Below, piece by piece: positions 1-12,500 of a DNA stretch of 64,000 bases. The position numbers were made by a program, and so were the translations under genes. The DNA comes from Hirudinaria manillensis (taxonomy: Eukaryota > Annelida > Clitellata > Hirudinida > Hirudinidae): NCBI GenBank assembly GCA_034509925.1, contig JAVTLF010000015.1, positions 1 through 64,000 on the forward strand, written 5' to 3'. Every line of letters begins with the position of its first letter. Positions within the stretch are counted from its first letter, which is position 1. The notes under the pieces were generated by a model that did no database searches, was not told the origin of the DNA, and saw only the letters and a program-made list of their open reading frames with translations.

Positions 1-451
1 AAAAGGGAAGTGGTCATTTAATTATTTCTATGCCAAAATTTCGCTAAATTACTTTAATTTACAAAGCATCATTGATCTAACTGAAAAGAAATTTGTGAAG
101 GATGTCCATAAAACTATAAGTTACATAAATCGCTTGAAGTTTCAATAAGATATGTTTATATATAAGGATGTTAAGTAATAATAAATGAGTAGGTATCAAC
201 AATTTTTCTTACACTGTATTTTAAAAGTTAACATTGTATAGAATTTGTTGTACATTATCTACACTGTAGATACAAACGCGAGCTAAAAAAAAGATTGAGA
301 ACTTGAGCTAGGCAAGTACTCCCTAGGCATATATATACATAGCGTTAAGTCGAATTGCCAATAAAAAGTTTTGGAAAACAAAGACTAGGTTTGTAATTTT
401 TGGATGTTATAATTGATTTGTCTTAATAACCTGAAATTACATCGAACGTAG
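1..451. other. Intron-like AT-rich sequence
   Basis: No coding exon, repeat or RNA gene was recognised here. The stretch ends in an AG directly before the first neuroglian exon, so it is probably an intron whose upstream exon lies left of the window. Confidence 0.4.
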
Positions 452-587
452 GTAATCTCTACTTTACATATGTGGAACAAGGAGACTTTCAAGATGGATA
501 TATATATCAATGTGTAATTAATAATTCCTTGGCAAAAGTATTAACTTATGGGAAGGAACACAGCATTCAAGTTACAGAAAATAGCAA
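452..587 (+). CDS. Nrg: Neuroglian exon: second half of Ig2
   Basis: It follows the acceptor cgtag and ends before gtgaaa. The frame reads GNLYFTYVEQ and then YIYQCVINN, the strand E-F pattern with the second Ig cysteine; fly neuroglian Ig2 has GTLWFSNV and YYACSA here. It enters with two bases of a codon and leaves two over. Confidence 0.75.
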
Positions 588-3500
588 GTGAAACAGTTTT
601 CTTAAATTGTCATGAAAAATATAACATTACGAATGTATTTTTATGCATCCTCAGATAATGTTAAATCTTTTCTTCTGTGGAAATCTCCTGATCACGAACC
701 TGGGTGACTTACAAGGACGGCAGCCGGAAGAAACTGGAAAGCATATTTGCCAGAAAGTTGGCTTTTCTTTTCAATTATAAATAAATTTATGCAGTTTATG
801 ATCGAAAATATAGCAATAAGTCGAAAATATATATTATATATTATAAAGATAATATCATCTCGCCCCAAAGGCAGGACAACTTCATTTATAATTCGCGTGG
901 TTGGCCAAATTTTTTCGTTAGAATGAAGTTTGGTTTATTTAGCGCCGTTTTTAGCGTTTTGCCAAAAGTCTACCTAGGGGAGGCATAATCTTTGAATGAT
1001 TAGTTATTTTAAAAAACAATTCGTTCGTACATCTATTACTAACTTTGACGTCCGCGATTTTTATGACCGAATTATTATATTATGAGGGTGAGACACGACC
1101 AGAGTATCGAGACTTTAAAAAATACCGCGACTACCGATATTGGCGGTACTTTTCTATATACCTGAAGCAAGACAATTCATCGGCGATAGCGATTACTTAA
1201 AAAGTAACACTGATAATAGCGGCGCGTTACCGATACCTCATAGCTATTTCACAGATGAAGATGGCCTTAGCGCAAACAAAAATGTCTCGGCCCTCTTGAA
1301 AACCCTGACGCTCTCCAGAGAGTGGGCCGCATCGACATTATTAGTCGGATGTCCTTGTAGGTTTCCCGTACTGGATTTATCTTTCGGCTTTGCCGAGAAT
1401 CTCGTTGGCCTTCTTATGACGTCCGTTACTTCCAGTAACTCTTGAAATCTCTTCCGGTAGCTTTTTCGCCGTTCGTTTTATTGCCTTTCACGTGGACTCT
1501 CAGCGGCCTTTTTATATCATGGTGGATAAAAGAGAATCGCGCGTCGACAACTCTTTCCAGTTCTTCTGCGGTGACCTTGGAAGACTTTTTTGGGTCTCTC
1601 ATTTGCCAGCTCTGGACATGAGGCTGCTTCCGCAGCTTCTGACCTCCAGGCCTTCATATCCTTCGTTCTTTCCCGGCCAATCCACGCGAGGAAGGAATTA
1701 CATACTTCATAATTTTCCGATTTTTAGCGCATTGCTGCACCTTACTAGTCTGTCCACCCACGGAACAGGCAGTATCAAGATGATAGCATACGTTTGATGT
1801 TAAACATAAACACCATATCTGGCCTCTTGCCACTGCAATTAGCACCTGGGGTAGTTGCCTTCATCCTTTCTATATTGGCCACGGTACAGCCTTTTGTCTC
1901 TGCAATGATCTACCCTCTTGGAGTTTGATCGATTTTCTTTCAGAAGTGTGCGGAGCCCTCGATCAGGAAATAAATCTTTTGCCGATTGGTAACAAAGGGA
2001 GTTGGTAAAAGGAGCATAATATATTGTTGGATCCCTGGATCCAGATAATTGAAGAATAATTAAAATTATATTGCTGATTAATTAATTTAGTACTTGTTGT
2101 ATCTTGAATTACTTGCTGTGTAATTAAGGACTACTTGGGAATTGGAGATACTAAGCTACTTTATTACAAAGAATGTGCCACTGCACTAACCTCAAAAGGA
2201 TTCTGTATATTATCGAAATAAACTTAAAGTAATAATAAATTCTTACCACAATATTATTACATTATCCACAACACCTCCCCCTCAGATATAATTATAGAGC
2301 TTCTTGCTTGCGTCGATCACGAGACGCTTAGGTGGACACGATGGCGTGTGGATCTTTTTGCTGGTTTTGGCATTGTGTCTTCTTGGGAGTGCTTCTCTAC
2401 CATCGACTTGCCTCTGTCGAATGGCCAACACCACCCCCTTTGTCTTGCTGACTTCTCAATCTGTCCTTCTTTATTATCAGCATGCCAATTCCTTCTTGAC
2501 ACTGACAACTCCTTGACCTTGAATCTATACCAACTCAACGTTGGCAGAAGGAGAGTGAGATGGAGTACATCAATGGAACCTCCTTCGTTTACCCCCATGT
2601 TTACTGACTGAATCGCTTTGTTCAGTGGACTGAGTAAGATCTCCTTCGGGAACTCTACTCGATCCAATTACTGCCTATTAATGACAGCACTGCCATCTAC
2701 GTTGGCCCGTTCTTGGCCAGTGTGATTACTGCAACAATTCCTCTGCTTCCTCCTCCTTCTGAGGCAATGTGTTCCGGACTTCTTTGCTAGGGAAGTCTTG
2801 AGAATCCTCAAATTGCTGACCCTATCTTCAGCTACGACCGGATCAAGCCTCGACTGTCTTCCCTGGGTCATCCCAGGAGGATCGTTCACTCTCTCGACAG
2901 GATCAAACATTAATCGCTTTCCTCTTTCTCCTTCTCATGCCATCGTCAGTGGGACAGGAGTATCTGCCACCAAGGTCTCTGCGATGACCTCGCACATCAT
3001 GGCTTCTTCTTGGGCCTCGCCCACTACATCAACTGGAGCATCCACACTCCCTTCTTCCTCCTTCCACATATCGCAGTGGACAGGGATATTTGCCATCAAG
3101 GTCTCTGTGCTGACCTTGCACATCATGGGTTCAACTTGGGCCTCGCCCACTACCACAAGCGGAGTATTCTTACTCCCTTCTTCTTCCTTCCATGTATCGC
3201 AATGGATAGGAGTTGGTACAGCCACAGTGTCTGTGCTGACCTTTCCCATCTTGGGTTCAACTTGGGCCTCGCCCACTACCACAAGCGGAGTATTCCCACT
3301 CCCTACCTCCTCCCTCCACGCATCGCAGTGAATTAATTAATTGGTACTAGTCAGAGTCTTTGGTTATGAATCTAGACAAATAGATTTATCTCGAAAAGCA
3401 GATCGAGAGTTAGAGAAACAGCAGATTTCAAGACTTAGACATTTGAGCATTGTACATCTTCCAAGCCATCTGAACACTTTCATTAAACCTGACCTTCCAT

Positions 3501-6500
3501 AATTAGTTTGAGGACCCCGGGTTATTACATTGGTGTCAGGAGTGGGATTTAGAGTTAAAGGTCCAAGAGTAACTAAGGCAAAGGCTTGATTATTTGAAAA
3601 GTGAAGGATGTCGTTGTACTTGGATGAATTGTACGTGCCTCGATTGAGACAAGAATTGAGATCGTGGCCTGGATTGGCACGAAAGCTGAGATACGAGAGC
3701 GACTTGGGGCATGGCTGGCAGAGAATGGCCATGACCCGGAGGAATACGAATTCGAGGATCCATTCGATATAGAAATGGATGAATTTCGTTATTTTATGAA
3801 AAAGGCCGTAGATGAGTTGAGGAGGAGTATTAGGGGCGATTTGAAAGGCACAGCGGTTCCGCGTCAGGATGTCTCGTTGGTTTCGGGTGAAAACTCTACC
3901 GAGAAGAGTCCTGTTGTTTCTTTTGAGGAGAGCAAAGTGGTGCTTCCATCTTGCGAGGAACAAGAAGAGGAACTCTGCAAAAAGTTTACCAACAAAGAAA
4001 CAAATCATATCTGTTGTTCCAGGTACAGTTTCGGGCAGTATTGGGATGGAGTCATTAGAAGACACATCCGACCATAGTGCGTGCGTGTCTCCAGAAACTC
4101 TGTGCGTGATGGGAGACTCAGAGGATTTGCCGTTGGGGCCCAAGGAGTCACCAGTTCAGGTAGAGACGTTAGCAGGGCCCAGAGAGCTCACGGAGGTGTT
4201 AGTGGAGCAAGTGGAGCCTTCGGAAGAGCCCATGGATTTACCGGCAGAGTCTGTGTTATTAGTATCGCCCGAGGAGTTACCGATGAAGCACACGAAGTTG
4301 ATGGTGGAAGAAGTAGAGTCTTCAGAACAGCCCGGGGATTTACTAGCGGAACCCTTGAGATCAATTGGACCTGTGGAGTCTACGGAGGAGTCCGCGGAAT
4401 TACCAGCGGAGAGCATGGAATCAGCTAAGTCAGTGGAGCCTGCGGATGTTTTGGCCCCATTGGATATAACAGAAGGGAGTGCTCGGGATTTCGAGAGTGA
4501 TGGGAGACTGCCTAGCATGGAAAGTGGAGTAGGCGATCCTGTAGAGAGTTTGAGATCTGGCAACATGGTGGAGCAGGAGGGCGTACATGGAAGTGGCGAC
4601 GTTCCGCGACTGGAAGTTGCGGGACACGGAAGCAAAAGGGAGGAAACAGAAATCCCAGAAGAGGACCAAGTAAAAGGATCTGAGATTCGCAACCGTGAGT
4701 CGGATCCTATTCCTAAAGTGAAAATGAAAAATGGGAATAGATGTCTGTTCGGGACGAACAGATTTAAGGAGGGGGCAGTGTTGGATCCCTGGATATATTG
4801 CTGATTAATTAATTTAGTAATTAATTAAATTGAGTGGCAATATAATTTGAGAATTAATTAATTGGTACTATTCAGAGTCTTTGGTTATGAATCTAGACAA
4901 ATAGATTTATCTTGAAAAGCAGAGCGAGAGTTAGAGAAACAGCAGATTTCAAGACTTAGACATTTGAGCATTGTACATCTTCCAAGCCATCTGAACAATT
5001 TCAATAAACCTGACCTTCCATAATTAGTTTGAGGACCCCGGGTTATTACAATATTATTTGAAGGACTTGCCTCATAATTTTAACTTTGTAATTAAAACTT
5101 TTTTTAGATTCCCCATTGTTATATTTTTTGCATATTCTTCAGGAGTATTTAAATAGTTCAAGATGGAGGTCTTGGATTGATTGAGCTTTAATGGCAATTT
5201 TCCTGAGCAAAAAATTTCCTCTCTCCTTGTCAGATATTTGTCTCCAGCCATTTATAAAATAATAAGTTTATAAATTTCAAATGTTTTCATTTAACTTTCG
5301 CTGGGTTTATATACTAAAGTTATTTAAAAATATGTTTTGGGTAATTAACAGCAGTTTCATGTTATATTGGTTTTAAAAACGAATGTTCTCGTGACGCCCC
5401 TGAAACGCTGTTTTGCATATTTTACAATTTCTAATTATCCACATTAGTTCATTACACAGAATGTTTAGTGACTAATAAAATTACATAATATAAGAAAATT
5501 TAGCAAAATTTAACGGGTTTACAAGAAATTGTAGTTTGCACCTGTGGTTTCTGTGCGCACTAATCTAGAGAAAACAATTACTAGTACTATTCATTTTTTA
5601 ATATAAACAAAATTCATACATCATTTATAAACAACGCTATTTTCAGCCCTTTGCAGATGATTACATGGATTAAATTAAATTCAAATATTTCAAAAAATGT
5701 TAGAAAAAGAGGTCACGAGTTATTCTTTGTTACCGTTACATTTTCTGATCAGGGCATATATCGATGTTTAATGGATAAACAAACATGGTATGATACTTAC
5801 TTGAGCGTCGAAGGTAATGTTGATAAAGCAAATGTGGTAAAACCATTATTACCAGAAAATATGCCTTAATTGAAAGTTCGGATTTTTGTAGCCGTTCCTA
5901 CCTGGACAAATTTTGGGCAACATATGCCTGACAAAAGTATTTTGGAAGGAGAATCATTAACTATTACTTGTAACGCCTTAGGTGTTCCAAGACCGGTCAT
6001 TAAATTATATTATAACGGGAATCTTGTGCGAGGTATAAACTATTGAAATAGTTATTTGATAATATACTGACGATAAAATAATTTTTATCTCAGAAAGTTT
6101 CATTTCAAAAATTAATGGGACACCTTTTATTACGATTGTGAATGTTACCAAGACGGACTCTAAAGTTGTTCAATGCAACGCTAGTAACAAACACGGATAT
6201 GTATTTTCCAATGCTTACATAAATGTTTTAGGTAAATTATTTATCTAAAAAAAAACTCTAGAAAAATGTTACCTAACATAATTGCCTTTTAAAATAGCCG
6301 AACCTCCACAATCTTCGGAATCACATATAGAAGTAAAGGTATCGAAAGGCTCAAACGTGACATTGAACTGCCCTGTTAATGGCTGGCCAGAACCAATCAT
6401 TAATTGGCACTCAAATGTTGGGAAAATGGTCGCAACAAATATATCAACATATACGATATTTGTTAGTATTTTGCCTAATTATACATTTTGTATTTATTTT

Positions 6501-9500
6501 GCCTAATAATATACAACATTTAAACTGTTATATAACACGAGTATAAAGGTTACAAACGTCTCTTAATTTTAACAATATTGTAATAACCCGGGGTCCTCAA
6601 ACTAATTATAGAAGGTCAGGTTTATTGAAAGCGTTCAGATGCCTTGGAAGATGCACAATGCTCGAATGTCTAAGTCTTGAAATCTGCTGTTCTCTAATTC
6701 TCGATCTGATTTCCGAGATAAATCCATTTGTCAAGGTTCCTAACCAAAGAGTCTGAATAGCACCAATTAATTAATTCTCAAATTATATTGTCACTAAATT
6801 TAATTAATTATTAAATTAATTAATCGGCAATATAATTTTAATTATTCTTCAATTTATTGGATCTAGGGATCCAACACTGCCCCCTCCTTAAATCTGTTCG
6901 TCCCGAACAGACATCTATTCCCATTTTCATTTTTACTCTAGGAATAGGATCCGATCTTCCAACAATCTCATGGCTGCAAATCCCAGATCCATTTGCTTTG
7001 CCATCTTCTGGGATTTCTGTTTCCCCCCTTTTACTTCTGCGTCCCGCAAGTTTCAGTCGCGGAACATCGCCATTTCTATGCTCAACCTCCTGCTCCACCA
7101 TGTCGCCAGATCTCAGACTCTCTACAGGATCACCTGCTCCATTTTCCTTGCTAGGCACTCTCCCGAAATCCCGAGCACTCCCTTCTGTTATTTCCAATGG
7201 AGCCGAAACATCAGCTGGTAAATCCATGGGCTGTTCTGTAGACTCTACTTGTTCCACCATCAACTTCGTGTGCTTCACTGGTAACTCAATGTCCTTCATC
7301 GGTAACTCCTCGGGCGGTACTAATAACTTCGCAGACTCTGTCGGGAAATCCATTGGCTGTTCTGTAGACTCTACTTGTTCCACCATCAAATCCGTGCGCT
7401 CCACCGGCAACTCCACGTGACTCATCAGCAACTGACTGCACCAACAACTCCACATGATCCACCGGCAAACCCACGGGCTCCTCCGAAAGTTCCACTTGCT
7501 CCACTAAAACCTCCGTGAGCTCTCTGGGCCCTGCTGACGACTCGACCTGATCTAGTAACTCTATGGGCTCCAACGTCGAGTTCTCTAAGTCTGCCATCAC
7601 GCACAGAGTTTCTGGAGACACGCACGCACTGTGGTTGGATGTGCCTTCTAACGGCTCCATCCCAATGCTGCCAGAAACTGTACCTGGAACAAGGCACAGG
7701 ATTTGTTCTTCGTTGGTAACCTTTTTGCAGAGTTTCTCTCCTTGTTCCTCGCAAGATGGAAGCACCACCTTGCTCTCCTCAAAAGAACCAACAGGACTCT
7801 TCTCGGTAGAGTTTCCACCCGAAATCAGAGAGACATCCTGACACGGAACCGCTGTGTTTTTCAAATCACCCTAATACTCCCCCTCAACTCCTCTAACTCT
7901 CTCAGCAACTTACTATATCGAGACTCGAATTCGTATTCCTCCGGGTCATGGCCATTCTCTGTCAGCCATGCCCCAAGTCGTTCTCGTATCTCAGCTTTCG
8001 TGCCTTTGCAGTCCAGGCCACGATCTCTCAATTCTTGTCTCAATCGAGGCACGTACAATTCATCCAAGTACTTCGGCATCCTTCACTTTTCAACTAAACA
8101 AGCTTCTACCTTAGTTACTCTTGGATACCCTTTAACTCTAAATCTCACTCCTGACACCAATGTAATAACCCGGGGTCCTCAAACTAATTATAGAAGGTCA
8201 GGTTTATTGAAAGCGTTCAGATGCCTTGGAAGATGCACATTGCTCGAATGTCTATGTCTTGAAATCTGCTGTTCTCTAATTCTCGCTCTGATTTCCGAGA
8301 TAAATCCATTTGTCAAGGTTCCTAACCAAAGAGTCTGAATAGCACCAATTAATTAATTCTCAAATTATATTGCCACTAAATTTAACTAATTATTAAATTA
8401 ATTAATCGGCAATATAATTTTAATTATTCTTCAATTTATTGGATCTAGGGATCCAACAATATGCAGAGCGACAAGAAAGGACACATTGTGCCTAGCAAAT
8501 CATGTTGAGAAAAACTCCGTTTTTACTATAATAACTATGTGTTTTTTATACGACATGATCAATGACAGAATGCAGCTATTTCTGAACATTTATGTCAATA
8601 AAATAACGCATGTGTCAAGCATAATGTATTTGATTGACCCAAATCTTGTGTGATGCCACCCGCACTTTTTCTTCTAAGCACAGTTTTTATCTTCTACATT
8701 TTCAGATCGACGAAATTTGTACAGTATTCCTTGAATTTGAACTGATATGCCGACTTCTTTTTACTTGCTTTAAAATTGATATGTGGACGTTCAAATCTTG
8801 CGATCGTTTTTTCGATCAAATACTAAATGAGCTGAAATACCATCAAATTTATGTCCTTTGGACAACACATGAATCAAGTTTTGACGTTTAAATTTGAAAA
8901 ATTAACGTTCAAAACTTTCTAAATGATTCTCTCTAGATCCCGAGGTCCAAATGAGCTGAAATTTACTTGTATTTTGGATCACATTACACGAATCATAAAC
9001 TTTAATTTCGTTCAATTTTAAAATAAATAAATACACGACTACAATACTATATGACAAATATTAAAAACTTCTGACACCTAGGGAGTATGAGAAGTAACTA
9101 TAGTGTTGGATCCCTGACATTAATTAATTAATTAAATAATTAATTAATTAAGTTTAGTTAATATTCAGAATCTTTTATTTCAAAGTCGTATCTAGCGATT
9201 CAGGTCATTAGGCAGTTCCGTCGGGACAAACAATCGACCAAATCGTCCAGCCGTATTTGCCATTAGTTAAATCCAATAAAGATATCCTTACGTTAATTAA
9301 TTCATCAGACCCCGGGTTACAACATTGGTGTCAGGAGTGGGATTTAACGTCGTAAAAAGGATATCGATTCACTAGAGGTAAAAGACAGCGAGACAGTTTT
9401 AAAACGACAGAAATGGGACCTAAAATACTGGACGATTTGCGCGTTCCCGATTTGAGACGAGAACTAAGGAATCGAGGCCTGGATGCAACTGGCCCAAAAG

Positions 9501-12500
9501 CCGAACTGCAAGGACGGCTCGAGGAATGGCTTTTGGAAAATAATCACGATCCGTCGGAGTATGAATTTGGGGTTCAAAAAGAAAAACAATGGGAAGCCCT
9601 TCAGACTGCTATGGAAGCCAACAATAATGCCCTGGAAGCCAACAATAATGCCCTGGAGGCTTTGCGGTCAGATATGACTTGCGGCTTGAATACTTTGCGG
9701 TCAGATATGAAATGTGACATTGATACTCTGCGGTCGGATATGCAATCCAACAATGATATTTTGCGGTCAGATGTGAAATCCGATATAGCCAACTTCCAGG
9801 TAGCCATGGATGTCCTACGGGAAGAGGTAAAAACTGACGTAGCCAACCTCATATCACACACGGAACAGGAGATGGCCGACTTAAGAAAACAGGTCAGAGC
9901 AGAAATAGATGGACTAAAAGAAGAACAGAGAAAAGAAAGAGAGAAATTTAAAAAATACAATGAATCGAAAACAGAGACATATGGAAGAGAGAAAACGACA
10001 AGACCACCATTATTCGACGGACAAGAGCCATGGGCAGTGTTCAGACATCAGTTTGAAATTGCCGCTGAACGTAACAAGTGGACCGAAGAGGAAAAAGCAA
10101 CAGAGCTGATAATGATACTGCGAGGAAAGGCAGCCGAGCTTTTGCAAACAATGCTGCACTGTAAAGCTTATTCGGAGATAGCAGAAGCAATGGAAAGAAG
10201 ATTTGGGAATGGCCACATGCTGGAAGTACATAAAAACGAATTAAAAAACCGTACGCAAAAACAGGGCGAATCACTCCAAGAATTAGAGGCTGATGTCAGA
10301 AGGCTCGCATACTTAGCCCATCCAGGACAGTCAACAGATTTCATTGAAAACATTGTAACTGACGCCTTCGTTGATGGGATAAGGGATGCGGAAACCAAAA
10401 TGGCACTAAAAATTCATGGAATAAAGGCCAGCCATGAAGCATTGGCGTTTGCAATCTCCATAGAAGCGGCAAGAGCCTCAATCCAAAAAAGCTTGAATGT
10501 AAAGAAAATTGAAGCTCAGGAAAACAGAGGCAAGGAGAAAGATAAGATAATGACAAAGACAGAGAGATGATTAAAAAAATAGCCCGACAAATCAATGACT
10601 TCAGCAAGCCCCCAAGAAACTTAAGATTCCAGGAAATAGATAGAAGACCAAGGTGCTTCAGGTGTAACAAGCCAGGCCATTTAGCCCGAGAATGTAGAAC
10701 GACCTACTCCAAAAAACAGCAGTACTGGAGAGAGCCCTATAAATCAGAAAAACCTGAAGCTTCTGATTTTAAGGGGCAAAGATCGTTTCAGCAAACTCGA
10801 AATGCCCCACTCGTCTTTCACGTTACGGCATTGGGAAAAGGATCATCACTAGAGGTTAAAGGAAAAATTGGAGGGAAGGAATACAATATGGTGATAGACA
10901 CAGGGGCATCTGCATCCATTATCCAACCAAAGTTGGCAGGAAACAGTAAAGTAACGACCAACAACTACAAGCTAAAAACAGCCACCGGAGAATTAGTGCC
11001 AGTTCAAGGAACCACAACTATTACAGTGGATTTAGGAGGCAAGTCATTCGAACAGGAATTTATGATAGCCAATATAACAGATGAATGTATACTGGGATTG
11101 GATTTCATGCGACGCTATGGAATTTCCATTGACATGAAGGGCGGTACCCTTCAACAAGGAACGATGGAGATTCCTTTAAATTACGGGGGTACAGAAATTA
11201 AAGACACATTTGTAAAAGTATTGCAGGACGAGACCATCCCAGCACAGTCGGAAAGTTTAATTTGGGGCGGGCTAGAGGGCGACCACACAAAATTTGGTAT
11301 AGGAGCAGTCGAAGATCAATCGGGCATTGGCCAAGGACTACTAATAGGACGAGCACTAGTCAAGCTAAACACCGGCAGAGTTCCACTGAGGGTAATGAAT
11401 CTATCTGACCAGGAACAACAGATCAAAGCAGGAACACCTATCACACTTTGCAGGAACCTAGAACACATATTAACATTAGATGGAAGTGGAAATAAGCATA
11501 TAAAAAGGGATGCCATGCCTAAACCATTGGTGGACAATCTCCTGAAAGATTTAAACAAAACCCTACAAAAAGAAGATTATCAACAAGCGGAAAAGCTGCT
11601 TAGCGAATTTCAGGATATAATGGCTGAACAAGACAGCCCTTTGGGTAGGACCATGGAACAGTATTTGTCAAAAATGGTAAGTGAACAGCAAGATGACTGG
11701 GACAGATACCTACCACTTTTCCTTATGGCCTACCGGACAGCCGTGCATAAAACGACAGGAATCAGTCCATCGAAAATGACATTCGGGAGGGAGATTCGTC
11801 TTCCTGCCGATATGATGTTCGGAAGAGCAGAGGAACCTAAGTCGGCATGTGACTACGTTTCAAGCCTAAGAAATACATTGGCCGATACACACCAGGTTGC
11901 CCGGAAAAATATTAGTGTTAATAGCGATCAAGCCAAAGCGAGATACGATAGGCAAGCCAATGATATAAGCTTTAAAGAAAATGAACTAGTCTGGCTATAC
12001 AACCCCCAACGAAAAAAAGGGAAGTCGCCAAAGTTACAAAAAGATTGGGAAGGACCATACCGAATTATAAAGAAAATAAACGACGTGGTATACCGCATAC
12101 AGAAATCAGCAAGGACTAGAATGAAAGTGGTCCACAGCAATCGATTAGCAAAATATCACGGAGAAACAGAACAGCCTGTTCGGGACGAACAGATTTAAGG
12201 AGGGGGCAATGTTGGATCCCTGACATTAATTAATTAATTAAATAATTAATTAATTAAGTTTAGTTAATATTCAGAATCTTTTATTTCAAAGTCGTATCTA
12301 GCGATTCAGGTCATTAGGCAGTTCCGTCGGGACAAGCAATCGACCAAATCGTCCAGCCGTATTTGCCATTAGTTAAATCCAATAAAGATATCCTTACGTT
12401 AATTAATTCATCAGACCCCGGGTTACAACAATAGTAACTAGTTTACACTATAGTAACTATAATTATAAAGCAGATTATGCTCAATTTTTTTTTATAAACT

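Larger units (their letters stand above)
2025..5050 (+). mobile_element. Gypsy-type LTR element, non-autonomous, broken (element B)
   Basis: The LTRs begin TGTTGGATCC and end TTATTACA. The 3' LTR is 4779-5050; the 5' LTR is 2025-3529 because it contains another element. ATAT flanks both sides (2021-2024 and 5051-5054) as a target duplication. A primer site matching a tRNA-Leu 3' end follows the 5' LTR. Inside are a SAP-domain Gag start and a long acidic, Glu/Pro-rich repetitive coding stretch instead of pol, then a purine-rich tract. It is broken, with several breaks. LTR divergence of a few percent suggests middle age. Confidence 0.82.
9104..12430 (+). mobile_element. Gypsy-type LTR element with SAP-domain Gag, young, broken (element A)
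   Basis: The 221-bp LTRs at 9104-9324 and 12210-12430 differ at about one site, so the copy is very young. ATAG flanks both ends as a 4-bp duplication. A tRNA-Leu primer site follows the 5' LTR and a purine tract precedes the 3' LTR. Recognised parts are Gag, zinc knuckle, aspartic protease and the integrase C-terminal part; reverse transcriptase and RNase H are not seen. The element is therefore not whole and would need help in trans. It is broken by about one major loss. Confidence 0.92.

Noticed and set aside
653-704. Possible neuroglian exon with AG before and GT after (KSFLLWKSPDHEPG)
   Set aside because: In the phase required by the exon at 452-587 it starts with a stop, and it does not resemble Ig3.
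1140-1797. Two 101-codon host genes
   Set aside because: The region aligns with the LINE 3' part read on the other strand; the frames are chance openings in GC-rich LINE sequence.
2304-2667. Overlapping 70-116 codon frames on both strands
   Set aside because: They lie in the family C element and are shadows or non-coding parts of its 3' region.
2935-3330. CRISPR-like direct repeats
   Set aside because: Units are 126 bp, coding and without unique spacers; they are protein repeats of an LTR element.
2798-3336. Serine/threonine-rich plus-strand frames up to 177 codons
   Set aside because: They are antisense readings of the 126-bp tandem repeats of family C; the real frame is on the minus strand.
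9120-9160. Possible replication origin or matrix site from the ttaattaattaa runs
   Set aside because: The runs are part of the LTR sequence in all copies of the family and have no independent support.
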